The notes beneath the pieces are model-generated. The model was not told where the DNA came from. It did not search any database and was given only the letters and a program-made list of their open reading frames with translations. The translations under genes and the position numbers were made by a program. DNA of 37,077 nt, taken from contig PDQY01000040.1 in NCBI GenBank assembly GCA_002746795.1, positions 1 through 37,077 on the forward strand, read 5' to 3'. The first letter of the stretch is position 1. Each line of letters starts with the position of its first letter. The stretch comes from Chloroflexota bacterium (lineage in GTDB: Bacteria > Chloroflexota > Anaerolineae > Promineifilales > Promineifilaceae). This document shows positions 16,597-24,168 of the stretch, piece after piece.

Positions 16597-17829
16597 CTAT
16601 TCAATTACAACAGCCTTTTCATAACCGCGCCAGTTTGGCACGATTTGGAACCAGGTGTTGCCGATTTGGAGCGGAACGGGATTCCCGGCTCCATCAGAAA
16701 AGGTGAGTAAGTCATAGCGCCCTTCACGGTGCCAGAAGATGGGGAACTGCTGGCCATCGCGCATGAGAATGCCAGGTCCAGAGCCCCACAGTTGAATTTG
16801 AACTGATAAGGCCAAACATTCGCCTTCTTTGCTTGCTTGTTCGCAAATGTTTGCATCCTGGACATGGTAAGGGGTGATAATGATGATGTTGGCGGTGTGC
16901 GCTTGTTCACCATCATTGGCGTCGTAAATGGGTTCGCCATCTGCCCATCGGTTATAACGGCCGTTTTCCTCATCATATTTCCATTCCACCACTTCCCAAA
17001 TGTAATCAATTGTCAGATGGGTGGCCGGTTCACCATTTTCCGGTGGTTCGCTGGCGAAAGCCATCACTGTGTTGAAATTGGGCGGTGTGTTCAGGTCTCT
17101 TTCTGCCAGCGTGTCGTGCAAACCTGTTGGGTTGACATAAAGCGTGTGTTCGATATCTCTGTTTTCTTCGCCAGAGCGGTAATAACCTGCTGTGTTTGAG
17201 CGTATGATGCGCGGACGGAAATCTGAGGAGAACAAGCGCTGGCTCACACCGACGCTGGCTCCTGAATAGGCCAACCCGGCATCATACATGGCGGGCAGTT
17301 CCAGGTCTATCAGACGTGCACTGCGCACGGGGCCTACTTTTTCTGGCCAGTTGCCGTAGAAAATGCCAGTTAAGCGGGTGACGGCGCCTTCAGCTAAATG
17401 TTCGACTATGATGGCGGCATCATTCAAGCCGGATTGCGGGCGGACTTGTCCTGGGGGGGAGTTGGAAATTTTGATGGCTAACGGCCGTTGCGCTAAATCT
17501 TCCAGCGCTTCCACAAGTTCACCCGTGAGCGGGTTGCGGTTATCACCAAAGTCCGCAGCTGTCATTAAGACGACTGGCTCATCAGCTGCCGTTTCTTCTG
17601 CCGTAATCGGCGTGCTAGCGGCTGTCGGTGTTATGATCAGTGGCGGGGGCAAAGTTGGTGTTTCTGCGGGAGCTGGTTCTGTTGGTTCTGTTGCTTCTGC
17701 TGTCGGTTCAACCACTGTTTCTTCTGTGGCTGATGACGGTATAGGTGTTGGCAGGGGTGTTTCTTTCCCACATGCTGCTAACGCAGTTAACAACAGGGTT
17801 GTCATCAATAATAAAAACCATTTCTTCAT
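16597..17829 (-). CDS. DUF3048 (YerB-like) lipoprotein
   Basis: A 410-residue exported lipoprotein. The ATG at 17829 gives a signal peptide MKKWFLLLMTTLLLTALAAC with a lipobox LAAC; the upstream in-frame ATG at 17871 would add 14 residues before it. A Thr/Pro/Glu-rich linker of about 75 residues follows. The DUF3048 domain shows RPLAIKISNSPPGQVRPQSGL and PEKVGPVRSARLIDLELP, both typical of the family. Function of the family is not established; a role at the cell surface is likely. Decamers at 16956 and 17480. Repeat copy C lies in its leader region. Confidence 0.9.
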   Translation of the reverse strand: MKKWFLLLMTTLLLTALAACGKETPLPTPIPSSATEETVVEPTAEATEPTEPAPAETPTLPPPLIITPTAASTPITAEETAADEPVVLMTAADFGDNRNPLTGELVEALEDLAQRPLAIKISNSPPGQVRPQSGLNDAAIIVEHLAEGAVTRLTGIFYGNWPEKVGPVRSARLIDLELPAMYDAGLAYSGASVGVSQRLFSSDFRPRIIRSNTAGYYRSGEENRDIEHTLYVNPTGLHDTLAERDLNTPPNFNTVMAFASEPPENGEPATHLTIDYIWEVVEWKYDEENGRYNRWADGEPIYDANDGEQAHTANIIIITPYHVQDANICEQASKEGECLALSVQIQLWGSGPGILMRDGQQFPIFWHREGRYDLLTFSDGAGNPVPLQIGNTWFQIVPNWRGYEKAVVIE

Positions 17830-17856
17830 GTTCAATCTAAATCCTGTGCAAAAAAT

Positions 17857-17916
17857 ATGGATGTGCTTCAAGTGACCTGACCCCTCTGTAAGAAGGGAAA
17901 TTATTTCCAGACGGCG
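17857..17916 (+). repeat. Dispersed intergenic repeat, copy C (short, diverged)
   Basis: About 60 bp starting ATGGATGTGCTTCAAGTGACC and ending near TTTCCAGACGGCG. It lacks the 5' part seen in copies A, D and E and has a changed 3' end. It lies just upstream of the DUF3048 start. Confidence 0.7.
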
Positions 17917-18013
17917 CTTAAGGTGCAGCGTGTAGCCAGCTGACGATGTTGTATTTGTCAGGTGTGAGCGGTTACAAAGTGAGTATAAAAGGATACTATT
18001 TTATGAGAGTTCT

Positions 18014-19414
18014 TTATTCAAGCAAGAAAAAATCCGCAAATTGATCTTCATAACCAACCGGAGTGTATTCACCGGAGGCGCTGTTTAAGATGTATTCGCC
18101 GCGGTAATCACCGGCTGCAATTCGGTGCAGCATGGTAACCAGTTGATCGACATCTTCTTTATTGTTATAGCAGCCAAAACTGGCGCGTACCATACCGGGC
18201 ATCTCTGATTTATCACCGGATAGCAGCTGATCACGCCACGTTAAAGCGGTTTCCTCATCTAATTGCAGCAAATGAACCACATAGGGGTGGGCACAGAAAC
18301 AGCCGCTGCGCACACCAATGCCGCCTTCGTAGCCCAAGATGGCTGCTAATTGGAAATGGGACATTCCCGCCAGGTTGAAGGGAATAACCCCAACTTTTTG
18401 ATTGGCACGGGCAGGATCTGTTTCGCCGTAGATTTTAATACCGGGCACAGCTGCCATCTTTTCTAAAGCGTAGGCTATCAATTCTTCTTCGTGTGCCGTT
18501 ATGGCATCCATGCCCACGGCCATCAACACTTGAGCGGCGACAGCCATGGCGACTGCCCCGACTACATTGGGGCTGCCAGCCTCATCACGGTCTGGCATGC
18601 CTGCCCAGTGTACCTCGTCTACTGTGACTACGTTAACGGTGCCCCCGCCAACGTAATCTGGTATCCCTCGCATAAAAATTTCTTTGGGACCCACTAAGGC
18701 TCCTGTGCCGTAAGGGGCATACATTTTGTGACCAGAGAGTACTACAAAATCGAGATGCTCGGGATCGTTATCTGGGCGCATGTCAACTTTGCGGTGGGGG
18801 GCGAGTTGGGCGGAATCGACGAGAATCTTGGCTCCCGCAGCATGGGCTTTGCTTGCCAGCCGGTGGATGGGCTGCAAGAAGCCGCTGACGTTGGAGGCTC
18901 CTGTGACGGCTACTAAGGCCACGCGACCAGCGTATTTTGCTAGTTGTTGGTCGAAGTGCTCTTCATCAAAACGGCCGTTTGCCAGCGCCCGAACGTGCAC
19001 ACAATTGGCGTGCGCCCGCCAGGGCAGGTCATTAGAGTGGTGTTCTAGCTGTGTGGTAATCACGACTTCATTTTCTTTGATAGGGAAGCGGAAGGAGAGT
19101 TTATTGATGGCTTCGGTGCTGTTTTTGCCAAAAATGACGGTGTTGGTAGACAAATCAGCGTTTACAAATCTCCCGATGATTTCCCGAGCCTGGTCGTAAG
19201 CGACGGTACTTAGGCGAGATTTGAAGCCGGTGCCCCGGTGTACGCTGGAGTAGTATGGCACAAACTGGTTGATGGCATCCAGGACTTGTTTCAAGGATGG
19301 TGTGCTGGCGGCGTTGTCGAGGTTTATGTAGGGGGCAAGGGTGCCATCTAACAGGGGAACTTGCTTGTCTAGGCCGACGATGTGTTCTCGTAAATTGATG
19401 GTTGTTGGGTTCAT
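18014..19414 (-). CDS. Class V aminotransferase / cysteine desulfurase-like enzyme
   Basis: A 466-residue PLP enzyme. The Schiff-base lysine is K230 (LSGHKMYAPYGTG), D200 contacts the PLP ring, and H125-H126 stack on it. The mobile loop has RSGCFCAHP with C372 and C374, where SufS-type desulfurases have RxGxHC with the persulfide cysteine, so sulfur transfer from cysteine is plausible. The N-terminus (LDNAASTP) is canonical. No sufE, sufU, iscU or suf cluster is nearby. A GAGGAG ribosome-binding site precedes ATG 19414. One decamer at 18970. Confidence 0.88.
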   Translation of the reverse strand: MNPTTINLREHIVGLDKQVPLLDGTLAPYINLDNAASTPSLKQVLDAINQFVPYYSSVHRGTGFKSRLSTVAYDQAREIIGRFVNADLSTNTVIFGKNSTEAINKLSFRFPIKENEVVITTQLEHHSNDLPWRAHANCVHVRALANGRFDEEHFDQQLAKYAGRVALVAVTGASNVSGFLQPIHRLASKAHAAGAKILVDSAQLAPHRKVDMRPDNDPEHLDFVVLSGHKMYAPYGTGALVGPKEIFMRGIPDYVGGGTVNVVTVDEVHWAGMPDRDEAGSPNVVGAVAMAVAAQVLMAVGMDAITAHEEELIAYALEKMAAVPGIKIYGETDPARANQKVGVIPFNLAGMSHFQLAAILGYEGGIGVRSGCFCAHPYVVHLLQLDEETALTWRDQLLSGDKSEMPGMVRASFGCYNNKEDVDQLVTMLHRIAAGDYRGEYILNSASGEYTPVGYEDQFADFFLLE

Positions 19415-19738
19415 GGGGGATTCTCCTCAAAGCATGAATGATGAAGGCTGTGGAAACTGTTTCCCAGCCTGATGATTGACAGATAGTAAATGTGTGAACC
19501 TGGGGGAAGTAAGAATAAGGGGGGGAGATAAATGAGATGGAAAGTGTGAGCAGCCGTGCCAGAATTTATTCTGACACGGGCTGATACAGGCGCAATCGGT
19601 GCAATATCTCCTAACCATGGGCGTGATTATATCACGCTCTGTTTTAGGGGCGATGGGACGCAGTGCCTGGCGTTTAGTTGGGAAGAAGGAGGCGGGGAGG
19701 TGCTGGGCATTTGCCGATTGATGGCTTTGGCGGTCAGT
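19415..19738. other. Gene-free stretch upstream of tRNA-Leu
   Basis: No convincing gene. A 69-codon frame from GTG 19556 on plus and a 109-codon frame on minus both exist, but the plus frame runs through the tRNA-Leu promoter and neither resembles a known family or has a ribosome-binding site that decides a start. Confidence 0.5.
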
Positions 19739-19766
19739 TTGACACAGGCAGACCACAGGCTATAAT
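19739..19766 (+). promoter_or_regulatory. Consensus sigma70-type promoter of tRNA-Leu
   Basis: Perfect TTGACA (19739-19744), 16-bp spacer, perfect TATAAT (19761-19766), 17 bp before the tRNA 5' end. Confidence 0.9.
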
Positions 19767-19783
19767 ACCAGTCGCTTAAAATA

Positions 19784-19866
19784 GCCCAGGTGGCGGAATT
19801 GGCATACGCGGCAGGTTGAGGGCCTGTGCCCTTTTGGGCGTGGAGGTTCGAGTCCTCTCCTGGGCA
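19784..19866 (+). tRNA. tRNA-Leu (anticodon GAG)
   Basis: Class II tRNA of 83 nt. The acceptor GCCCAGG pairs with CCTGGGC, the anticodon stem-loop is GCAGG-TTGAGGG-CCTGT with anticodon GAG, a long variable arm (TGCCCTTTTGGGCG) is present, and the T arm is GAGGTTCGAGTCCTC. The discriminator is A; CCA is not encoded. Confidence 0.95.
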
Positions 19867-19871
19867 TGAAG

Positions 19872-19903
19872 AAGCTGAAGCATTGATTGCTTTGGCTTTT
19901 TTT
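19872..19903 (+). terminator. Intrinsic terminator of tRNA-Leu
   Basis: AAGCTGAAGC (19872-19881) pairs with GCTTTGGCTT (19889-19898) allowing G-T pairs, followed by a T tract to 19903, immediately after the tRNA. Confidence 0.85.
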
Positions 19904-19957
19904 GTTATGGGTTAATTGGTCGAGTAGGCGGTTGGTTAAAACCAGGCGATGACTGGA

Positions 19958-20893
19958 TTACAAGATTGCCAGGCTAAAACGACGATCTTCTTCCAGGATG
20001 CGTTGCAATCCAGTGGCTAGATTGGTTTGAGGGCGAAAGCCAAGTTGGGTTTGTGCCCGGCTGATGTCTGCTACCAGTCGGGGGACGCCTCCTGTTTTTT
20101 CTCGATTGTAAATGCGTTTGGCAGAACGGCCGTTTACTCGTTCTATTTCGTCTACTAGCTGATTAACACTGGTTTCAACACCGCTGCCGATGTTGATCAT
20201 TTGGCGGTTGATCCCTTTGGCGGTGGCGGCGCTGATTAAGGCGGCGACGACATCGTCGATGTAAACAAAATCTTTGGATTGTGTGCCATCGCCAAATATC
20301 ACAACGGAGCCGCCTGTAAGTGCTTGCTGCAAAAAGCGGGGGATAACTGGGGCATGGGATACCGGCAAACTTTGATAAGGGCCATAGGCGTTGAAAATGC
20401 GCAAAGCGACGGTTTCGATTTCCCATAAACTGCCAATGGTGTGAATGTATTGCTCGGCTGACCATTTGCTGACAGCGTAAGGGGAATCAGGTTTAGGTGG
20501 GTCTTCTTCATGGACGGGTTGCTGTGGCTGGTTGCCGTACACAGCGCCTGATGAGGTGAACACGACACGGCTCACGCCAGTATCACGCATCGCTTCCATG
20601 AGGCTAACGGTGCCGCCTACGTTGACACGATTGTAGTCCCGGGGATGGAGAATGGATTGCGCCACAGATACCCGAGCAGCTAAATGGTAGACACAATCTA
20701 CATCTTGTAACAATGACCAAAGCAGGGGAATGTTATCGATGTCTCCCTGCTGAAACTGAACGGCCGTTTTCAAACGATCTGGCTTGCTGTTACTCAAATC
20801 GTCTAAAACGATGACGCGGTGACCATCATGGGCTAACCTGTTGGCTAAGGCTGTTCCTAAAAAACCGGCACCACCTGTGACCAAAAAATGCAT
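19958..20893 (-). CDS. NAD-dependent nucleotide-sugar epimerase (UDP-glucose 4-epimerase-like)
   Basis: A 311-residue extended SDR. The glycine motif is GGAGFLG at 7-13, the catalytic triad S114/S115-Y139-K143 lies in TSSGAVYG and YAVSK, and 'LRIFNAYGP' and 'FVYIDDVV' are typical of GalE/WbpP-like epimerases. The exact sugar is unknown; polysaccharide precursor supply is the usual role. A TATAAT (20932-20927 on minus) lies upstream with GAGGT before the ATG. Decamers at 20125 and 20759. Confidence 0.9.
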   Translation of the reverse strand: MHFLVTGGAGFLGTALANRLAHDGHRVIVLDDLSNSKPDRLKTAVQFQQGDIDNIPLLWSLLQDVDCVYHLAARVSVAQSILHPRDYNRVNVGGTVSLMEAMRDTGVSRVVFTSSGAVYGNQPQQPVHEEDPPKPDSPYAVSKWSAEQYIHTIGSLWEIETVALRIFNAYGPYQSLPVSHAPVIPRFLQQALTGGSVVIFGDGTQSKDFVYIDDVVAALISAATAKGINRQMINIGSGVETSVNQLVDEIERVNGRSAKRIYNREKTGGVPRLVADISRAQTQLGFRPQTNLATGLQRILEEDRRFSLAIL

Positions 20894-21045
20894 AGACTGA
20901 CCTCTCTTTTGATATTCCTCCTGATAATTATAGCAGAGCGAACGGGTTGAGGGTCATTATCCCTAAGCTCTGCACTCTGATTAACGAGAGGTGAAGCCGA
21001 AGGTGTTTTCCTTGTATCATGCGAGACCCGCGTTATGATCCGCCT

Positions 21046-22332
21046 ATGTTGAAAAAACGCATCGCTACCATAACGGCCGTTGGCCTCATCTTTTTGCTGC
21101 TTATTTTCCTGTTGGTGCCTAACTGGCCTAAGTTTGCAGATGAAGAAGTGCAGCTCGATATGATTACCGGTCGCAATGCTTTTGACTTTGTTTCTTGGGA
21201 AGTGGATGCGCTCCTGGCAAAAGCAACGGCCGTTCTTTCAGATGGCGCCGCTTATTTAGATGAGGAAACGCAAAAAGAGATCGTCCTCGATTATTTAGAG
21301 AGAATTCGCCAGAGCAATTATTTAAACTGGGAAATCGAGCAAATATACACAGATCCAGAAATTGAAAATCCAGAAATTGTTTCTCAAGAAGCACAATTGG
21401 AATTAGCTACAGTTCGCAAAGAAACACAACGAGTGCAGGTATTGGCAGAAGCGATTATACAAGACCAGGTAGCCACAATATTGGCAGAAGAAGGCTTTTC
21501 TCTTGCGGGGCAAACGTGGCCCCCAGTTATGATGCACATGACACCACTGCCGACCATGATGGTTGTCTCTCCTCGTGATGAGATACAGAACAAATATCAA
21601 CGGCCGTTAACACCGGGTCTGACAACTGTCGAAAAAGATGCCATGGAAACGGCCGTTTACGACCAGGCCAATCTCTCAGCGCTAATTGTTCCCATTGGCG
21701 GCATGGCCACCTATCCCGCCATGATCATGGAATCAAGCAGCATCCTGTGGCTGCCAGAAGTCACCGCTCACGAGTGGGCACACAATTGGCTCTCGCCATA
21801 TCCCCTCAGCCTCAACTACATGACAGATCCAGACGTACGCACAATCAACGAAACCGTCGCCTCCATCGTTGGTAAAGAAATTCAGGAACAGGTAATAGCT
21901 CGATATTACCCAGAATTCATCCTCCCTCCACCGCCTGCCCCCTCCGATGCCGCCATAGAAACGCCTACCGCCCCCCCTCCCTTTGATTTTCGTGCAGAAA
22001 TGGCAAAAACACGCCGTGTCGTTGACAAACTCCTGTCAGAAGGAAAAATTGACGAAGCAGAAACCTACATGGAACAAAGGCGTCATATTTTTGTAGAAAA
22101 CGGATACAATATCCGCAAAATCAATCAGGCATATTTCGCCTTCTACGGTGCCTATGCAGACGAGCCAGGAGCAACAGGTGACGATCCCATTGGCCCCACC
22201 TTGTTAGCAATGCGTGAGGTCAGCCCCTCACTAAAAGCCTTCATGCAATCAGTGGCAATCATTGGTAGTTTTGAAGATTTTGAACAAGCAGCTGCTGAAT
22301 TAGGTATAACAGTAGCCGCCAATCAAGAATAA
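21046..22332 (+). CDS. Membrane-anchored putative HExxH (gluzincin-like) metallopeptidase
   Basis: A 428-residue protein from ATG 21046. One N-terminal hydrophobic helix (about 6-24, VGLIFLLLIFLLV) anchors it with the bulk outside. Residues 242-246 are HEWAH, a zinc-binding HExxH motif in the context TAHEWAHNWL, followed 23 residues later by E269 in NETVAS, as expected for the third ligand of a gluzincin. Glu/Ala-rich helices precede the motif, and a Pro-rich loop follows it. I know no named family. An upstream in-frame ATG at 21019 exists; TATGAT (21034-21039) 6 bases before 21046 favours the later start. Four decamers (21072, 21225, 21599, 21648), the highest density in the window. Confidence 0.75.
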   Translation: MLKKRIATITAVGLIFLLLIFLLVPNWPKFADEEVQLDMITGRNAFDFVSWEVDALLAKATAVLSDGAAYLDEETQKEIVLDYLERIRQSNYLNWEIEQIYTDPEIENPEIVSQEAQLELATVRKETQRVQVLAEAIIQDQVATILAEEGFSLAGQTWPPVMMHMTPLPTMMVVSPRDEIQNKYQRPLTPGLTTVEKDAMETAVYDQANLSALIVPIGGMATYPAMIMESSSILWLPEVTAHEWAHNWLSPYPLSLNYMTDPDVRTINETVASIVGKEIQEQVIARYYPEFILPPPPAPSDAAIETPTAPPPFDFRAEMAKTRRVVDKLLSEGKIDEAETYMEQRRHIFVENGYNIRKINQAYFAFYGAYADEPGATGDDPIGPTLLAMREVSPSLKAFMQSVAIIGSFEDFEQAAAELGITVAANQE

Positions 22333-22348
22333 TAGGGCGGCTGAGGAT

Positions 22349-22382
22349 TGACGATGAAACAAAATACAGAATTACATCGTCA
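22349..22382. terminator. Inverted repeat between convergent genes
   Basis: TGACGATG (22349-22356) pairs perfectly with CATCGTCA (22375-22382). It lies between the converging HExxH gene and TPR gene. The tail GTTTC is not strongly T-rich, so terminator function is uncertain. Confidence 0.4.
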
Positions 22383-22456
22383 GTTTCAAAAAACAGGTAA
22401 GGAAACGACCTCGTCATATCATTTAATTTCTGTTCCCCAGTAACTGAGACGCGCAC

Positions 22457-22873
22457 TCAATGATGATCTTCAGAAAGTATCGCTTGTAAGATTTCACGCA
22501 TTCGGAGCGCTTCATCATAAAAACTATCCTCAGGCATTTCCAAAAACAAATCTAAATCAGCAAGTGCTTCCGAAAATTGGGCTTGGTGTTGGTGCAGAAT
22601 AGCTCTGTTTAAGAGAGCCAAATTACTATAATCAGACTTTTCAGCCAACAAAAAATTAAAATCAGCTAAAGCCTCATCATGTCGCCCCAGCTCCCGAGAT
22701 AGCAAAATCCCACGTTCCAACCGAACACGATGGAACGAGGGATCTATTTCAAAAGCCTTTGTGAAGCAACGCACAGCAGCTTCATGCTCACTGCGCATAC
22801 TGTTTTGGTTACCAAACAAGCGGTGCAAACCACCCCAGGTATAAACAAGATAAGCCCATAAAAAGCGTAACAT
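22457..22873 (-). CDS. Small TPR-repeat protein
   Basis: A 138-residue protein with three tetratricopeptide-like repeats from about residue 28. They follow the A/G-Y-A pattern: 'AAVRCFTKAFEIDPSFHRVRLERG', 'HDEALADFNFLLAEKSDYSN', 'FSEALADLDLFLEMPEDS'. The first 20 residues are hydrophobic-aromatic (MLRFLWAYLVYTWGGL) and may insert in or lie on the membrane. Such proteins act as interaction scaffolds; the partner is unknown. Repeat copy D lies just upstream. Confidence 0.75.
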   Translation of the reverse strand: MLRFLWAYLVYTWGGLHRLFGNQNSMRSEHEAAVRCFTKAFEIDPSFHRVRLERGILLSRELGRHDEALADFNFLLAEKSDYSNLALLNRAILHQHQAQFSEALADLDLFLEMPEDSFYDEALRMREILQAILSEDHH

Positions 22874-22891
22874 GGTCAGATCCTAACATAG

Positions 22892-22974
22892 AGACCGTCT
22901 AAAAATTAGTCCCCTTTTTGCATGGGTAAAGGTCACTTGAAGCGCATCCCGCAATTCCGTCACCTATTTATGGA
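22892..22974 (-). repeat. Dispersed intergenic repeat, copy D
   Basis: Reverse-orientation copy: GACCGTCTAAAAATTAGT at one end, GGTCACTTGAAGCGCATCCC in the middle, CACCTATTTATGGA at the other. It sits between the trxB stop and the TPR gene start. Confidence 0.85.
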
Positions 22975-23067
22975 CGCGCACATAAGTTGACACAAAATAG
23001 TGACAATTCGCTATCCATCTCCAGCATAAACCTCGGCTGGCCGCCATGGATGAAGTGACAAGTGGGA

Positions 23068-24003
23068 TCACTCCCTTTCGCTGAGCCACTTCTCTGTTTG
23101 CATAGCGGCGGCGACACCTTGCCCCACAGAAGTGCCAATTTGCCGGTAAACAGAATCTTGAATTTCGCCAGCGGCAAAAACGCCAGGCACACTGGTTCGC
23201 ATAAGTTCATCAGTAATAACGTACCCATGCTCATCCATTTCTATTTCACCTTCTAAAAATCTGCTATTAGGATAATGTCCAATGAAGATAAAAACACCAT
23301 CAATAGCTATTTCTTTTTCTTCACCACTCTTTACATTGCGAGTTTTAACAGCCTGTACAGTGCCATTCCCTACGATCTCATCAACCGTGGTATCCCAGAT
23401 ATACTTGATTTTTTCATTGGCAAAAGCCCGTTTTTGCAAAGCAGATCCAGCACGCAGCTCATCACGACGATGAACCACAGTCACTGTGTCTGCAAACTTC
23501 GTCAAAAACAAACTTTCTTCAATAGCACTATCACCACCACCCACAACAATAACATCCTTACCCCGAAAGAAGAAGCCATCGCAAGTGCCGCAGTAGCTGA
23601 CACCACGCCCCAGAAACGTTGTTTCACCCGGTACACCCAGATGGCGTGGCGAAGCCCCTGCCGTTACAATCACAGCATCTGCAAGATACACTTTACCATG
23701 AGTTGTTACAGTGAATGGAGATCCTTGGCTAAAGTCAACCGAGACAACCTCGTCATATTCAAAACGTGCCCCAAAATGCTTTGCTTGTTCCTGCATCACC
23801 TCAACAAGGTCTGGCCCTGTAGGAACCTTATCAGCAGACCAAAAGCCTGGATAATTTTCCACTTCAGCAGTTAAAGCAATTTGTCCACCAATTTGAGAAC
23901 CTGAAATAACCAAAGGATTAAGTTGCGCCCGACCCGTGTAAATAGCAGCTGTTAAGCCTGCTGGGCCGGAACCAATAATAATAACATGTTCTTTTTGTGT
24001 CAT
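23068..24003 (-). CDS. trxB: Thioredoxin reductase
   Basis: A 311-residue FAD/NADPH flavoprotein of the low-molecular-weight type. FAD-binding GSGPAG is at 11-16, the redox-active disulfide is C138-G-T-C141 (SYCGTCDGF), and the NADPH site is GGGDSAIEE. 'FAAGEIQD' near the C-terminus replaces the usual FAAGDV. It reduces thioredoxin or a related partner; no thioredoxin gene is adjacent. The ATG at 24003 has a strong GGAGGA ribosome-binding site (24010-24015). Confidence 0.95.
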   Translation of the reverse strand: MTQKEHVIIIGSGPAGLTAAIYTGRAQLNPLVISGSQIGGQIALTAEVENYPGFWSADKVPTGPDLVEVMQEQAKHFGARFEYDEVVSVDFSQGSPFTVTTHGKVYLADAVIVTAGASPRHLGVPGETTFLGRGVSYCGTCDGFFFRGKDVIVVGGGDSAIEESLFLTKFADTVTVVHRRDELRAGSALQKRAFANEKIKYIWDTTVDEIVGNGTVQAVKTRNVKSGEEKEIAIDGVFIFIGHYPNSRFLEGEIEMDEHGYVITDELMRTSVPGVFAAGEIQDSVYRQIGTSVGQGVAAAMQTEKWLSERE

Positions 24004-24109
24004 GAGTGATCCTCCATCTGATTGCTCTGCTAGACTATTTTCTCATTAGATGAGCAAATAGTTTAAATTCTTACCCGGAGAATTTTAACGTAAGGAAATC
24101 AGATTTAAT

Positions 24110-24150
24110 GACCGTCTAGAAATAAGCATTATTTAATTTCCGTTCCTTAC
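24110..24150 (-). repeat. Dispersed intergenic repeat, fragment F
   Basis: Only the GACCGTCTAGAAATAAG end and part of the next stretch are recognisable; the closest relative is copy C. It lies between trxB and the Rel/SpoT gene. Confidence 0.5.
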
Positions 24151-24168
24151 CATCCAATTTACGCAGGC

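Noticed and set aside
19556..19765. 69-codon plus-strand frame (GTG start) before tRNA-Leu, and the 109-codon frame opposite
   Set aside because: The plus frame ends inside the consensus tRNA-Leu promoter, and neither has a convincing start or homology by eye. A small peptide cannot be fully excluded.
23275..23874. 199-codon plus-strand frame within trxB
   Set aside because: Antisense to thioredoxin reductase, low-complexity composition, no start signals.
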